Source of the DNA: an uncultured Eubacteriales bacterium
Lineage (GTDB): Bacteria; Bacillota; Clostridia; Oscillospirales; Acutalibacteraceae
Assembly (NCBI GenBank): GCA_934456435.1
Contig: CAKSHH010000011.1
Span: 19,085-83,084 of the forward strand
DNA: 64,000 bases
Direction of reading: 5' to 3'
Shown: positions 23,350-32,484 of the stretch, in pieces
How positions within the stretch are numbered: position 1 is the stretch's first letter
Layout of the letters: each line of letters opens with the position of its first letter
Notes under the pieces: model-generated
The model's database searches: none
Seen by the model: only the letters and a program-made list of their open reading frames with translations
What the model was told of the DNA's origin: nothing
Program-made: the position numbers and the translations under genes

Positions 23350-24700
23350 AAGCCTTATCCTCAGTCCGAAGTATAAGGACTTTTTGAAACATAAAGCTCC
23401 TGTTGAGTTCCTTGAGGGCACGACAGCGGCAGGCAAAACGACTGTCGGAATTGTTAAGTTTATGTTCAGGGTTGCGGATAGCGCGAAAAAAATTCACATT
23501 ATCAGCGGACTTGATACGGGCACGATCGAGAAAAACATCATCAACAAAGACCTTGGAATCATCGACGTATTCGGCGAGCTTGTGGAATACAATCCGTCGG
23601 GCAAAGGCGAATACAGTATGCCGCACCTGATATATCACACTCCGAGCGGCGACAAGGTGGTATATATTCTCGGCTATGACAACAAGGCACGATGGAAAAA
23701 GGCTCTCGGCGGTCAGTACGGCTGTTTGTATATCGACGAAATCAATATAGCCGATATGGAGTATATCAGAGAGGCGTCGATGAGATGTGATTATCTCATG
23801 GCGACATTAAATCCCGACGATCCGAGCTTGCCGGTGTATGAGGAATATATCAACCATTCACGCCCGACAGCGCAATATGCGGACGATGCTCCGCCCGATC
23901 TGCTGAATATGCTTAATGCCGAGCCGAAAAACGGCTGGGTGTGGTGGTATTTCTCATTCGATCACAACGCCGGGCTGCCGCAGGCAAAGAAAGAGCAGAT
24001 TATCAGTATGGTTCCGCCGGGGACGAAGCTGTATAAGAATAAAATTCTCGGACTGAGAGGTAGGGCAACAGGACTTGTATTCAGCAACTTTGACCGTTCA
24101 AGGCACATCGTAAACCGGAATCAGCTTTTGCAAGCCGCATTTGATAAAAAGATACGGTTTGTTCAGTTCTCGGCAGGACTGGACACGGCATATTCCTCAA
24201 AATCGCCCGATACGATTTCAATGATATTTCAAGGTATTACGCAGGACAGAAAGCTGATCGTGCTTGACGAGCGAGTGTATAACAACGCAGATATGTCAAA
24301 TCCGATTGCGCCGTCCGATACGGTGCGGAATTTTATTGACTTTTTGGAGCGTAACCGTGAAGTGTGGGGCTTCGTCCGACAGGTGTATATTGATTCGGCG
24401 GATCAAGCAACCATTACGGAGCTGAAAAAGTATAAGCGGCAAAATCCGTGCCTTTATAATTTTAACGGGGCATGGAAGAAAACAAAGATTATTGACAGAA
24501 TCAATATGCAGCTCGGTTGGCTACATACGGGGGATTATCTCGTGTGTGATACCTGCCGAGTGCATATATCCGAGCTTGAAGCGTATTCGTGGGCGCAGGA
24601 TAAGGACAACGAGCCTGAGGATCGTAACGACCATACAATCAACGCTTCGCAGTACGGCTTTTTGCCGTATGTGAAGATGATAGGAGAGATCAAAAGATGA
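23342..24700 (+). CDS. terL: Terminase large subunit (PBSX/Terminase_6-like)
   Basis: 452 residues. Walker A GTTAAGKTT is at 26-34, Walker B GCLYIDEINIA near 130, and the nuclease domain begins around 260 (FSAGLDTAYSSKSPDTISM, with YIDSADQATITEL later). It packages DNA into procapsids as an ATP-driven motor and cuts the concatemer. No in-frame TAG. It overlaps the portal start by four bases (ATGA). Confidence 0.95.
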   Translation: MSESLILSPKYKDFLKHKAPVEFLEGTTAAGKTTVGIVKFMFRVADSAKKIHIISGLDTGTIEKNIINKDLGIIDVFGELVEYNPSGKGEYSMPHLIYHTPSGDKVVYILGYDNKARWKKALGGQYGCLYIDEINIADMEYIREASMRCDYLMATLNPDDPSLPVYEEYINHSRPTAQYADDAPPDLLNMLNAEPKNGWVWWYFSFDHNAGLPQAKKEQIISMVPPGTKLYKNKILGLRGRATGLVFSNFDRSRHIVNRNQLLQAAFDKKIRFVQFSAGLDTAYSSKSPDTISMIFQGITQDRKLIVLDERVYNNADMSNPIAPSDTVRNFIDFLERNREVWGFVRQVYIDSADQATITELKKYKRQNPCLYNFNGAWKKTKIIDRINMQLGWLHTGDYLVCDTCRVHISELEAYSWAQDKDNEPEDRNDHTINASQYGFLPYVKMIGEIKR

Positions 24701-26175
24701 GTTAGAACGATAAGGTTATAACAGCAATAAGAAATTATCTGAGAATAAAAGACCCGCAGAGCCTGAGCATAGAGATAGACCAGCTTCTGAACTTCGATGC
24801 GGAGGTTTTTAAAAATCGAATATGGTACAGAGGTGAGCCGAACGAGCTTCACGAATTTTACGGTAACCTTGATGACGGCATAAGCAGACAGCATTTTTGG
24901 AGTGCCAAGCCGACAAGGGGCTGTAAAATCCGCAAGATACATACAGGCTTGCCGGGAATGATCGTCGATGTGCTCACAAATGTGTGTCTTGACGATCTTT
25001 TTGATATCACTCTCTCCGACAGACAGGACGAGTGGGACGAAATCGCAAAGGATAACAAGTTTACCGACCTTTTAAAGGAATGTGTCTCGCAGACGTTGGC
25101 ACTCGGCGACGGAGCTTTCAAGTTTTCGTTTGACGAGAGCATAAGCAAATATCCGATTATTGAGTTCTACGAGGCTGACAGGGTGGATTTTGAATACGAT
25201 CGAGGACGTTTGATTGAAGTCGTGTTCAAGACAAAAAAGGTGCTGGACAAGAACTGTTACACCTTTAAGGAACATTATAGGAAATACGGTATAACATATT
25301 CCCTTGAAAATTCAAGCGGCAACGAGGTCAATATGACTGACTTTGCCGAGCTTGCCGAGTATAAACCCGTGATGAACAAGGCGGGTTTTCTCCCTGCTGT
25401 TCCCGTTATTTTTACGCCGACGGCAAAGTTCAAGGGCAGAGGGCAGTCGATATTTTCACGCAAATACGATAATTTCGACAGCCTTGACGAGGTTTATTCT
25501 CAATGGATGCTCGCAGTTCGTAAAGGTCAGATCAAGGAGTATATACCGAGAGATTTCCTCCCATCTAACCCATTCACCGGTGAAATTCTGCAAAGCAATG
25601 ACTTTGACAACGAATATATCGTACTTGACGCGGACGGCGGAGAGGGCGCGGTCAACAAGGTAGAGACGACACAGGGAACAATACAGCACGAAGCGCTTTT
25701 GGCCTCCTATATCACGGCTCTTGATCTCTGCTTGCAGGGTATCATTTCACCGTCAACGCTCGGTATCGACGTCAAAAAGCTTGACAATGCCGATGCACAG
25801 CGTGAAAAGGAGAAAACAACGCTCTACACCCGAAACAAGGTGCTTTCTGTTCTTGACGGTATCATAAAGGACGTTATAATTACGGCTCTCAAGTTTAGTG
25901 ACACGCTTCAGAACAAGTCAACGGACGACAGCATTGATATCACCGTTGCCCGTGGCGGATATGCGAATCCGTCGTTTGAAGCGCAGGTTGAAACCGTCAG
26001 TAAGGCTGCGGCCGCAGGCATTATGTCAACAGAAGCCTGCATCGGTGAGCTTTACGGCAATGATAAGGATGAGGACTGGAAGGAAGAGGAAATCAGACGC
26101 ATTAAGGAAGAAAAGGGCATTATCGAGGCGGACGAGCCGTCCGTGGGTGATGAAATTTTCGCCGGTATTGAATAA
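24697..26175 (+). CDS. Portal protein (SPP1 type) with in-frame amber at codon 3
   Basis: 492 residues if TAG at 24703-24705 is read. The ATG at 24697 has AGGAGAG eight bases upstream. After the amber the frame runs open to 26175: NDKVITAIRNYLRI, then portal-typical IWYRGEPNELHEFYG and FWSAKPTRGCKIRKIHTGLP. The first in-frame ATG after the amber is 84 codons in (24949), so unsuppressed internal initiation would lose a conserved segment. Full length fits SPP1-like portals. It forms the dodecameric DNA channel and nucleates head assembly. Confidence 0.88.
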
Positions 26176-27698
26176 TGAATGATTTTGATAAGGAAATAGC
26201 CGAGATCTACAAGGACATGGAGCTCAAAATGATTGAATCTATGAAACGTAATCTCGGCTTGCATTTGGCGGAGGAAGCCGAAGCGGGTATTGATTATCCG
26301 CAATGGCAGGCAATTAAAATCCGTGAGCTGCGTAAATATCAGCGGCACAATAAAATGTTGCTTAAAAACAGCACACGAGGAATGGCAAAGGACGTCAAAG
26401 ATCACATCCGAGATGAGATGAAACAAGGCTCATTGCACGAGATGAAACGGTTTAAGGAAGCCAAGGGCGCAGGCTATAAATCAGCCGTAGCCATGAAAGA
26501 CGGCTTTTTTAAAATCAATACCCGAAAGGTTGATGCACTGATAAACTCGGTTCAATCGGACTTTTCAAGGGCGGATAAAGCCGTGCTGCGAATGATGAAC
26601 GATACATACCGAAGCACGATATTTAAATACGGAATGTATGTCACAAACGGAGTTTACACCGAGAAGCAGGCATACGATGCGGCGGTCAAGGATTTCCTCA
26701 GCCGTGGTATTAACTGCATTGAGTACAAGGACGGGCGCAGGGTCAATATTGCCGATTACACGTCAATGGCAATCAGGACGGTCAATCAGCGTGCATATAT
26801 GGCAGGTGAGGGCGAATTTCGGAAGTATCTCGGTGAAACGCTTGTTATTATATCCCACCACGCAACGTCGTGTAAGCTTTGCAAGCCGTTTGAGAATAAA
26901 GTGCTGATTGATGATGTCTATTCGGGCGGAACGCCTGACGACGGAGATTATATGCTGCTTTCACAGGCTATGGCAGAGGGGTTGTTTCACCCTCGCTGCC
27001 GTCACGGTCTCGGAACGTATTACCCTGAGCTTGAAGATATCGTCCATTATGAAACGGAAGATAACAAGATGAATGAATACGGCACGGAGGAACTTAACAG
27101 GGCGCATATTGAGAACATGATCCAAAAATACAAGCGGCTGACGGTCGGAAGCATTGACCCCGCCAATATTGCAAAATATCAGGCAAGGCTCAATGAGTGG
27201 GAGAGCAGAAAAGCTCAATTAGGTATTGCAAATTCCGAAAATAGTGATACAATAAAAGAGCAAAGTAGATATGCTGTCAGCACCGACCGAGCTCAGTTTG
27301 AACGGTATAGAAATGCGCTTAGAAAAGATGCTCCAAAGACTTTTGAGGATTTTCTGCAAATTAAATATACCGATTCGGATAAATGGAATAAGATAAAGGC
27401 TCTTGTCAATAGCAAGAACTATCTACAAGAACAATTAGCTTATATTTATAATGGCGAAAAATGCTTTATTCCGAAACACACCGTTTTTAGTTCAAAAGCT
27501 AAGGTCATTGCAGGTGGAGCTGCAAAAGATAAAATAAGATGTGTTGATAGCTTGATAAAAAAATATGGCGGTACTGCTGAAAAGTGGGAAAAGAAAGTTG
27601 CTTCAATTAAAAGTGACAAATACTTGTTCGACGTGCATTGGTATGAATGCGACGGCATACAGTATGAAATGAAGCTCAAACACAGAAAGGAATTATGA
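26175..27698 (+). CDS. MuF / SPP1 gp7-type head protein with C-terminal toxin-like domain
   Basis: 507 residues. Residues about 1-290 are the head morphogenesis domain, with the Cys/His cluster HATSCKLCKPFENK and FHPRCRHGLGTYYP. From about 370 on, a separate domain (FIPKHTVFSSKAKV, KYLFDVHWYECDGIQYEMKLK) resembles the nuclease-like C-terminal domains of MuF polymorphic toxins in Firmicutes phages. The composition becomes A/T-richer there. The next small gene looks like its immunity protein. The head-protein call is firm; the toxin activity is inference. Confidence 0.82.
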   Translation: MNDFDKEIAEIYKDMELKMIESMKRNLGLHLAEEAEAGIDYPQWQAIKIRELRKYQRHNKMLLKNSTRGMAKDVKDHIRDEMKQGSLHEMKRFKEAKGAGYKSAVAMKDGFFKINTRKVDALINSVQSDFSRADKAVLRMMNDTYRSTIFKYGMYVTNGVYTEKQAYDAAVKDFLSRGINCIEYKDGRRVNIADYTSMAIRTVNQRAYMAGEGEFRKYLGETLVIISHHATSCKLCKPFENKVLIDDVYSGGTPDDGDYMLLSQAMAEGLFHPRCRHGLGTYYPELEDIVHYETEDNKMNEYGTEELNRAHIENMIQKYKRLTVGSIDPANIAKYQARLNEWESRKAQLGIANSENSDTIKEQSRYAVSTDRAQFERYRNALRKDAPKTFEDFLQIKYTDSDKWNKIKALVNSKNYLQEQLAYIYNGEKCFIPKHTVFSSKAKVIAGGAAKDKIRCVDSLIKKYGGTAEKWEKKVASIKSDKYLFDVHWYECDGIQYEMKLKHRKEL

Positions 27699-27700
27699 CC

Positions 27701-27895
27701 ATGAAGTTAAGATATAAAGGTGAATCTTTTGGAGTTGATAGTCTGACTGACGGAAAAATATATAATGCGGTTGAAGAGGATGGAATGTATCGTGTTATAG
27801 ACGACAGCGGCGAAGATTATTTATATTCAATGACCAATCCCGCGCCTCTTGATGGAAGTTCAAAAGGCGGAAAATGGGAAATAATTGAACAATAA
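27701..27895 (+). CDS. Small protein, candidate immunity to the MuF toxin domain
   Basis: 64 residues from the ATG at 27701, one codon after the MuF stop. It is acidic and beta-rich (GESFGVDSLTDGKIYNAVEEDG, LYSMTNPAPLDGSSKGGKWEII), a compact SH3-like pattern seen in many small Firmicutes proteins. Its place directly behind a capsid protein with a variable toxin-like tail, plus the same A/T-rich composition, suggests an immunity partner. Not proven. Confidence 0.6.
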   Translation: MKLRYKGESFGVDSLTDGKIYNAVEEDGMYRVIDDSGEDYLYSMTNPAPLDGSSKGGKWEIIEQ

Positions 27896-28063
27896 TATTC
27901 AAATTGAATACCTGATAAGCACCCTGAGAAGTCAAGGTGCTTTTTTCATGCCTATAATTTCAGCGCTGCCGTAAGGGTGACGCTGTTTTTATATCAAAAT
28001 ACAGTTTGCCCGTATCTGAAACAACGGGGTGCGGATGTCCTTATCCGTAAAAAAGGAGAGTAT

Positions 28064-28666
28064 ATGGCTGAAGAAGTCAACAACACAGAGGGTACAGAAA
28101 ACGGCAATGCACAGCAGGGCACCGAAACAGGCGCAGCGAATACAGAGCCGGAGAAGAAGTATTCCGAAGAGGAGATGAACGGTATCTCCAAGAAAAACAG
28201 CGAAAAGGCTGTTGCCAAGGTTCTCAAAGAACTCGGCATCACAGACAGGGTCAAAGCAAAGGAAATTCTTTCCAAGGCGGCAGCAGAGGAAGCGGCAAAC
28301 TCAGAAAATAACGGTACCGGCGAGGAAATGTCGCAAATTCAGCAGGCGCTTGCCAAAGAGAGAGAACGTGCGGACGGTGCGGTGCTTGAAAGCCTGCTGC
28401 TTGCCGCTCATGTTGACGCAAAGAAGGTCACGAAAGCCGCAAGGCTCGTTGACCGCGACAAATGCGTTGACGATGACGGAAACTTTGACCGCGAAAAGGC
28501 TTCGGCGCAGGTTGCCGAGCTTTTGAAAGAATGGCCTGAGCTGGTCGTTAAGGCTGACGAAGGCAACGTCGGCTTTGTCATCGGCGGCGACGGCAAACAG
28601 GGCGCAGAGCAGAAGAAAACGCCCGAAAAGAAAGTTCCGCAGAAACGCTGGAACAGATTTAACTAA
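28064..28666 (+). CDS. Capsid scaffolding protein (DUF4355/gp20 type)
   Basis: 200 residues from the ATG at 28064 after AAGGAG. It has an acidic, low-complexity N-terminus, then coiled-coil helices (EEMNGISKKNSEKAVAKVLKELG) and a basic Lys/Arg C-terminal tail, the usual scaffold layout. It lies between the MuF gene and the major capsid gene. It guides procapsid assembly and is absent from virions. Confidence 0.85.
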   Translation: MAEEVNNTEGTENGNAQQGTETGAANTEPEKKYSEEEMNGISKKNSEKAVAKVLKELGITDRVKAKEILSKAAAEEAANSENNGTGEEMSQIQQALAKERERADGAVLESLLLAAHVDAKKVTKAARLVDRDKCVDDDGNFDREKASAQVAELLKEWPELVVKADEGNVGFVIGGDGKQGAEQKKTPEKKVPQKRWNRFN

Positions 28667-28682
28667 GAAAGGAAGATTTTAA

Positions 28683-29771
28683 ATGCCAAACATTAACTAT
28701 GCTCAGCAGTGGGCACCGGAGCTCCTTGATATTCTCATACAGGGTTCAATGATTTCTCCGTTTATCACAACCAATGTAAAGTGGCTCGGCGCAAAGACTT
28801 TCCACTTTACTCAGATGTCAACCTCAGGCTACAAGAGCCACAACCGTAACGGTGGCTGGAACAGAGGCAATTTTGTTCAGGCCGATGTGCCGTTTACGCT
28901 TATGCACGACAGAGATGTTGAGTTCTGCGTCGACAGACTCGACGTGGACGAGAGCAACGCAACCGCATCAATCAAAAATATTTCTGAGACATTCGCCCGC
29001 ACGCAGAGCGTCCCGGAATCAAACGCATTGTTCTTCTCACGCTGTGCGACAAAGGCAAAGACGCTTGCAGGCTACCACAGCGAGACTGCGATCTCCGCAT
29101 ACACAGCAGACAACGTCTATTCAAAGCTCAAGAGCTTTATCAGCGCCGGTCATCTTCGTCGTTACAGAGCGATGGGCGCACTTGTCATGTATGTTCGCTC
29201 GGACATTATGGACTTGCTCGAACGCTCTAAGGAGCTTCAGCGCAAGATCGAGCTTACTCAGATTGCCGAGGGCGGTATGGGTATTGAGACGAGAGTAACC
29301 TCAATCGACGGTGTGCCGATTTTCGAGGTTATTGACGACGAGGTATTCTATGACAGCTTCGATTTTGAATCCAAGGACGGCGGATTCGTTCCTGCGGAGG
29401 CTACGGACGCTGTTTACGAGCTTACCTCGGATATTGCGGTTGATTCAAGTAAGACCTATTACACACGCAGTGGCTCAGAGGGTGCGTACACATATACAGC
29501 GGTCAAGTCGCCCGCGGTAGGTTCAATTTCAACCTATTACGAGATGACAAAGCCTGCCGTTGAGGGTTCAAAGAAGATCAATGTCCTCATTGCTTCTCCG
29601 CTTACGACTAAGTTCGTGCCGAAGCTCTCAAGCATCTATTACTTTGCCCCCGGCGGACACACGCAGGGCGACTGCTATCTTTATCAGAACAGAGCGTTCT
29701 CGGATGTTTTTACTTTCCCGAACGGCAAAGATAACAAGATTGACAGCCTTTACGTTGATGTTGAGGCTTAA
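28683..29771 (+). CDS. Major capsid protein with an inserted domain
   Basis: 362 residues, following the scaffold by 16 bases. N-terminus YAQQWAPELLDIL and the central DVEFCVDRLDVDESNATASI and MDLLERSKELQRKIELT fit HK97-fold capsids of this phage group. Residues about 239-293 form an insertion rich in Ser/Thr/Tyr (ELTSDIAVDSSKTYYTRSG) that interrupts the fold and may be displayed on the capsid surface. Confidence 0.88.
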   Translation: MPNINYAQQWAPELLDILIQGSMISPFITTNVKWLGAKTFHFTQMSTSGYKSHNRNGGWNRGNFVQADVPFTLMHDRDVEFCVDRLDVDESNATASIKNISETFARTQSVPESNALFFSRCATKAKTLAGYHSETAISAYTADNVYSKLKSFISAGHLRRYRAMGALVMYVRSDIMDLLERSKELQRKIELTQIAEGGMGIETRVTSIDGVPIFEVIDDEVFYDSFDFESKDGGFVPAEATDAVYELTSDIAVDSSKTYYTRSGSEGAYTYTAVKSPAVGSISTYYEMTKPAVEGSKKINVLIASPLTTKFVPKLSSIYYFAPGGHTQGDCYLYQNRAFSDVFTFPNGKDNKIDSLYVDVEA

Positions 29772-29783
29772 GGAGTAATCAAC

Positions 29784-30152
29784 ATGGCTTATGCTGACTT
29801 TTCGGATTATCGAAATATAATCGGTGAGGACGATATCCTCGAAACAAAAGAGATAGAGGATAATTTGGAGTTAGCCTCTGTCAAGATTGATGAAATGACT
29901 TTCGGACGAATTAACGGGGTGGGGTTTGATAATCTCACTCCGCTTCAGCGCGAGTGCATACGCAAGGCAGCCTGCTATCAGGCACAGTATATCGCCGAGA
30001 ACGGCTACGATGAAACCGACGTATCAAGCTATACCGTCGGTAAATTGAGCGTCACGCAGGGACAGCAGGAGAGCACAGCAAGCAAAAATTACATGAACCC
30101 GACCGCTCTTGCATTGCTCAGAAAATCGGGACTTATGTGGCGAGGTGCTTGA
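29784..30152 (+). CDS. Head-tail connector protein (gp6/gp15-like adaptor)
   Basis: 122 residues, helical (DFSDYRNIIGEDDILETKEIEDNLELASVKIDEMT). The QRECIRKAACYQAQYIAENG helix is typical of phage adaptors that bind the portal. It follows the capsid gene and overlaps no neighbour. Confidence 0.75.
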   Translation: MAYADFSDYRNIIGEDDILETKEIEDNLELASVKIDEMTFGRINGVGFDNLTPLQRECIRKAACYQAQYIAENGYDETDVSSYTVGKLSVTQGQQESTASKNYMNPTALALLRKSGLMWRGA

Positions 30153-30153
30153 T

Positions 30154-30501
30154 ATGGCGAGAAGAATTAAAAGGCTCGGCTTTCCCGATTGGCTTCTCAA
30201 TAACGAATGTGTTATTTCCGTTGATACGGAAGAGCTGAACGAGGACGGCGAAACGGTCGTGTATAAGACCGAACCGATGAAGTGTATATTCGACGAAGCA
30301 TCAAAGACGGTGTTTACGGCTGATGGCAAGAGGGTGACGCTTGCAGGAACGGTTATCGTCAAGGGCGATTTTGCTCCTGCACGGCCTGTTTTATCGAGTG
30401 GCACGGTGACGATCAACGGACGGACAATGCAGATATATTCTGCCGCACGTCCGAGAAATCCCGACGGCACGGTGCACCACACGGAATTTGAGGTGATGTG
30501 A
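30154..30501 (+). CDS. Head-tail joining / minor capsid protein
   Basis: 115 residues from the ATG at 30154, one base after the previous stop. Beta-rich with a conserved-looking PMKCIFDEASKTVFTADGKRV stretch. Its position between adaptor and tail-completion genes suggests a stopper or neck protein. The stop is directly followed by the next start. Confidence 0.7.
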   Translation: MARRIKRLGFPDWLLNNECVISVDTEELNEDGETVVYKTEPMKCIFDEASKTVFTADGKRVTLAGTVIVKGDFAPARPVLSSGTVTINGRTMQIYSAARPRNPDGTVHHTEFEVM

Positions 30502-30882
30502 TTGAACGTTAAGCTGCAAATCAATCACAAGAATTTGGCGGCGATAGAGGATATTGCGGCACGGAGTTTAGCGGGAACAGCCGAAGAAATAAGAAAGGAT
30601 GTTCAGCAAGCTGAAACAATGCCTTACGATACAGGTACACTTCAAGATCGTTCTACTTTTGTTGATATATCTCAAATAAAGGATTTGAAAGCTATAATAG
30701 CTTCAGACACCCCTTATGCAAGACGTTTGTATTTCCACCCCGAATATAATTTCAGCCATGATGATAATGCTAAAGCAGGTGGCAAATGGTTTGATCCGTA
30801 TATTACGGGTGAAAAACAAGATTTTGCACAGCGTGAATTTGAAAAACGAATGCACAGCGGAATGAAACGTTTAGGAGGATAA
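30502..30882 (+). CDS. Minor capsid / neck protein (HK97 gp10-like)
   Basis: 126 residues from TTG 30502, directly after the previous stop. The pattern MPYDTGTLQDRSTFVD, YARRLYFHPEYNF and GGKWFDPYITG is common in minor capsid proteins of Firmicutes phages, which close the head-tail interface. A/T-richer than its neighbours, suggesting module exchange. Confidence 0.8.
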   Translation: MNVKLQINHKNLAAIEDIAARSLAGTAEEIRKDVQQAETMPYDTGTLQDRSTFVDISQIKDLKAIIASDTPYARRLYFHPEYNFSHDDNAKAGGKWFDPYITGEKQDFAQREFEKRMHSGMKRLGG

Positions 30883-30883
30883 G

Positions 30884-31282
30884 ATGACACTTTCGGATTT
30901 GAGAGACTATTTTAAGTCGGAATTTCCGTGGAAAGAAAGTATTTCCGTCGGAAAGATTGACAAGAACAAGGAACGGGCAGTGTGCTTTTATCATTCAAAG
31001 GTTTCACGTCCGAAAATTAACACGGTCGGCGGCAAGAGTAACAGGTCATATACCGTGCTGCCGATTTCTATTTTGCTGCGCTTCGGCAAAAATTACGAGG
31101 CGGCGGCAGAGAAAGCCAAAGAAATTTACGATTTCTTTGACGAGAAAACATTTGACCTTAACAACGAGCGTGTTTTTGTTATATCGCCTTATAACGCACC
31201 CATTGATTTGGGTACGGACGATCAGGGTGTGTATGAAAATTCGCTTGAATTTGATTTATATATTACAAAGAAAGGTGATTGA
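30884..31282 (+). CDS. Tail terminator / minor capsid protein
   Basis: 132 residues. The N-terminal helix LRDYFKSEFPWKESISVGKID followed by beta strands and VLPISILLRFGKN fits proteins that cap the tail tube before head joining. It lies immediately upstream of the tail tube gene and overlaps it slightly. Confidence 0.72.
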   Translation: MTLSDLRDYFKSEFPWKESISVGKIDKNKERAVCFYHSKVSRPKINTVGGKSNRSYTVLPISILLRFGKNYEAAAEKAKEIYDFFDEKTFDLNNERVFVISPYNAPIDLGTDDQGVYENSLEFDLYITKKGD

Positions 31283-31284
31283 TT

Positions 31285-31776
31285 ATGTCAAAAGAATTTA
31301 AAGGCGTATTTCCCGTAAATGAAATGGACTTCCGAATTGACAAGAGTTCGGAAACTGCACGTTCGGCAAGTCCGTCGGATTCTGATTATGTTACCATTGC
31401 CGATATGGAATCGGCGACAATAGCCGTTGATACGGGTGTTGAAATATGGAATCCGTTGGAGGCTAAGGGCTGGCAGAGAGCACTTGCTACGGCTAAGTCC
31501 ATTACGATATCAATGTCGGGCAAACGCAATATAGGTGATCCCGGTAATGACTATGTTGCAAGCAAGCTGTTGAAAAACGGTCAGGCTTGCAACACGTCAT
31601 ACAAGATTACATTTCCGAACGGTGACACTCTTGTCGTGCCGAGTGTAATTCAGGTAAAGAGCGTTGCGGGTGCGGATTCAACAAATGTTGCACCGCTTGA
31701 AGTGGATCTTATTTCCGACGGTAAGCCCGAATATACAGAGGCGACAACCCAGAATACAAATCCGTCATCGGATTAA
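31285..31776 (+). CDS. Major tail tube protein
   Basis: 163 residues from the ATG at 31285. It shows the beta-rich tube-protein pattern (FPVNEMDFRIDKSS, GVEIWNPLEAKGWQRALATAKSITISMSG, KRNIGDPGNDYV). It is followed by the tail assembly chaperone and tape measure genes, the fixed order in siphoviruses. Confidence 0.88.
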   Translation: MSKEFKGVFPVNEMDFRIDKSSETARSASPSDSDYVTIADMESATIAVDTGVEIWNPLEAKGWQRALATAKSITISMSGKRNIGDPGNDYVASKLLKNGQACNTSYKITFPNGDTLVVPSVIQVKSVAGADSTNVAPLEVDLISDGKPEYTEATTQNTNPSSD

Positions 31777-31833
31777 ATTCAACGGGGGCAGGGTGACTTG
31801 TCCCCGATTATCTTTAAAAAGGAGTTATTTATT

Positions 31834-32154
31834 ATGAAAATTATTGATACAAAGGGCGCAATTCTTTCGGGCGACAACCACCCGTCACTTAAAATCGGTG
31901 ACAAGTTCTATACGGTTGACGATCGCCGTTCCACATGGAAGAAGATCGAGGCTGTTCAGAATGACGACAGCATTATTGAAAAGGACGAGGAAATCATCAG
32001 ACTTGCTCTCGGCAAGGAGAATGCTGACGAGATTCTCAATAACGATGATCTTTCCGTCCTTGATTTTACAAATCTCACATTCTTTATCATGTCCGCTATT
32101 ACTGGCGAGGACTACGACGAACTGAAAAAGGCGGCAAGAGAAAGAAAAAACTGA
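31834..32154 (+). CDS. Tail assembly chaperone, short (gpG-like) form
   Basis: 106 residues from the ATG at 31834 after AAGGAG. It ends at TGA 32152-32154, immediately behind the heptamer A AAA AAC (32145-32151) set in the correct frame for -1 slippage. The product coats the tape measure protein during tail assembly. Most ribosomes make this form; a minority would make the fusion. Confidence 0.88.
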   Translation: MKIIDTKGAILSGDNHPSLKIGDKFYTVDDRRSTWKKIEAVQNDDSIIEKDEEIIRLALGKENADEILNNDDLSVLDFTNLTFFIMSAITGEDYDELKKAARERKN

Positions 32155-32480
32155 CCGAAGAATCGTATTACGACGAAGATTATGACGAAGCTCTGATTAT
32201 ATCGAGCTTTGCCAAGCAGTACGGAATACGATTGATGCAGGAAGATATTTCGGTCTCGGAATACAGAAAATTACTTGTTGGAATCATGGGCGATACGCCT
32301 CTCGGCGAGGTTGTGAGAATAAGAGCGGAAACCGACCGTGAAACGATTGAACAAATGACGGTGCAGGAAAAGAAAATCCGCTCTGAATGGCAGAAGTTTA
32401 GGGCTTCTCAGAACCAAACGCCGCAGATAACAATATCGCTCGAACAGTTCCAGCAGATGATGAAATCATTAGCGGGGTGA
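32151..32480 (+). CDS. Tail chaperone frameshift extension (gpT-like)
   Basis: This frame has no start or ribosome site of its own. It is entered by -1 slippage on A AAA AAC, giving a fusion of about 215 residues. The extension continues KLTEESYYDEDYDEA and includes SSFAKQYGIRLMQEDISVSEYRKLLVGI, which resembles the Gp15-like partner in related phages. It ends four bases before the tape measure gene. The arrangement copies the gpG/gpGT system of lambda. Confidence 0.85.
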   Translation: MTEESYYDEDYDEALIISSFAKQYGIRLMQEDISVSEYRKLLVGIMGDTPLGEVVRIRAETDRETIEQMTVQEKKIRSEWQKFRASQNQTPQITISLEQFQQMMKSLAG

Positions 32481-32484
32481 TAAA

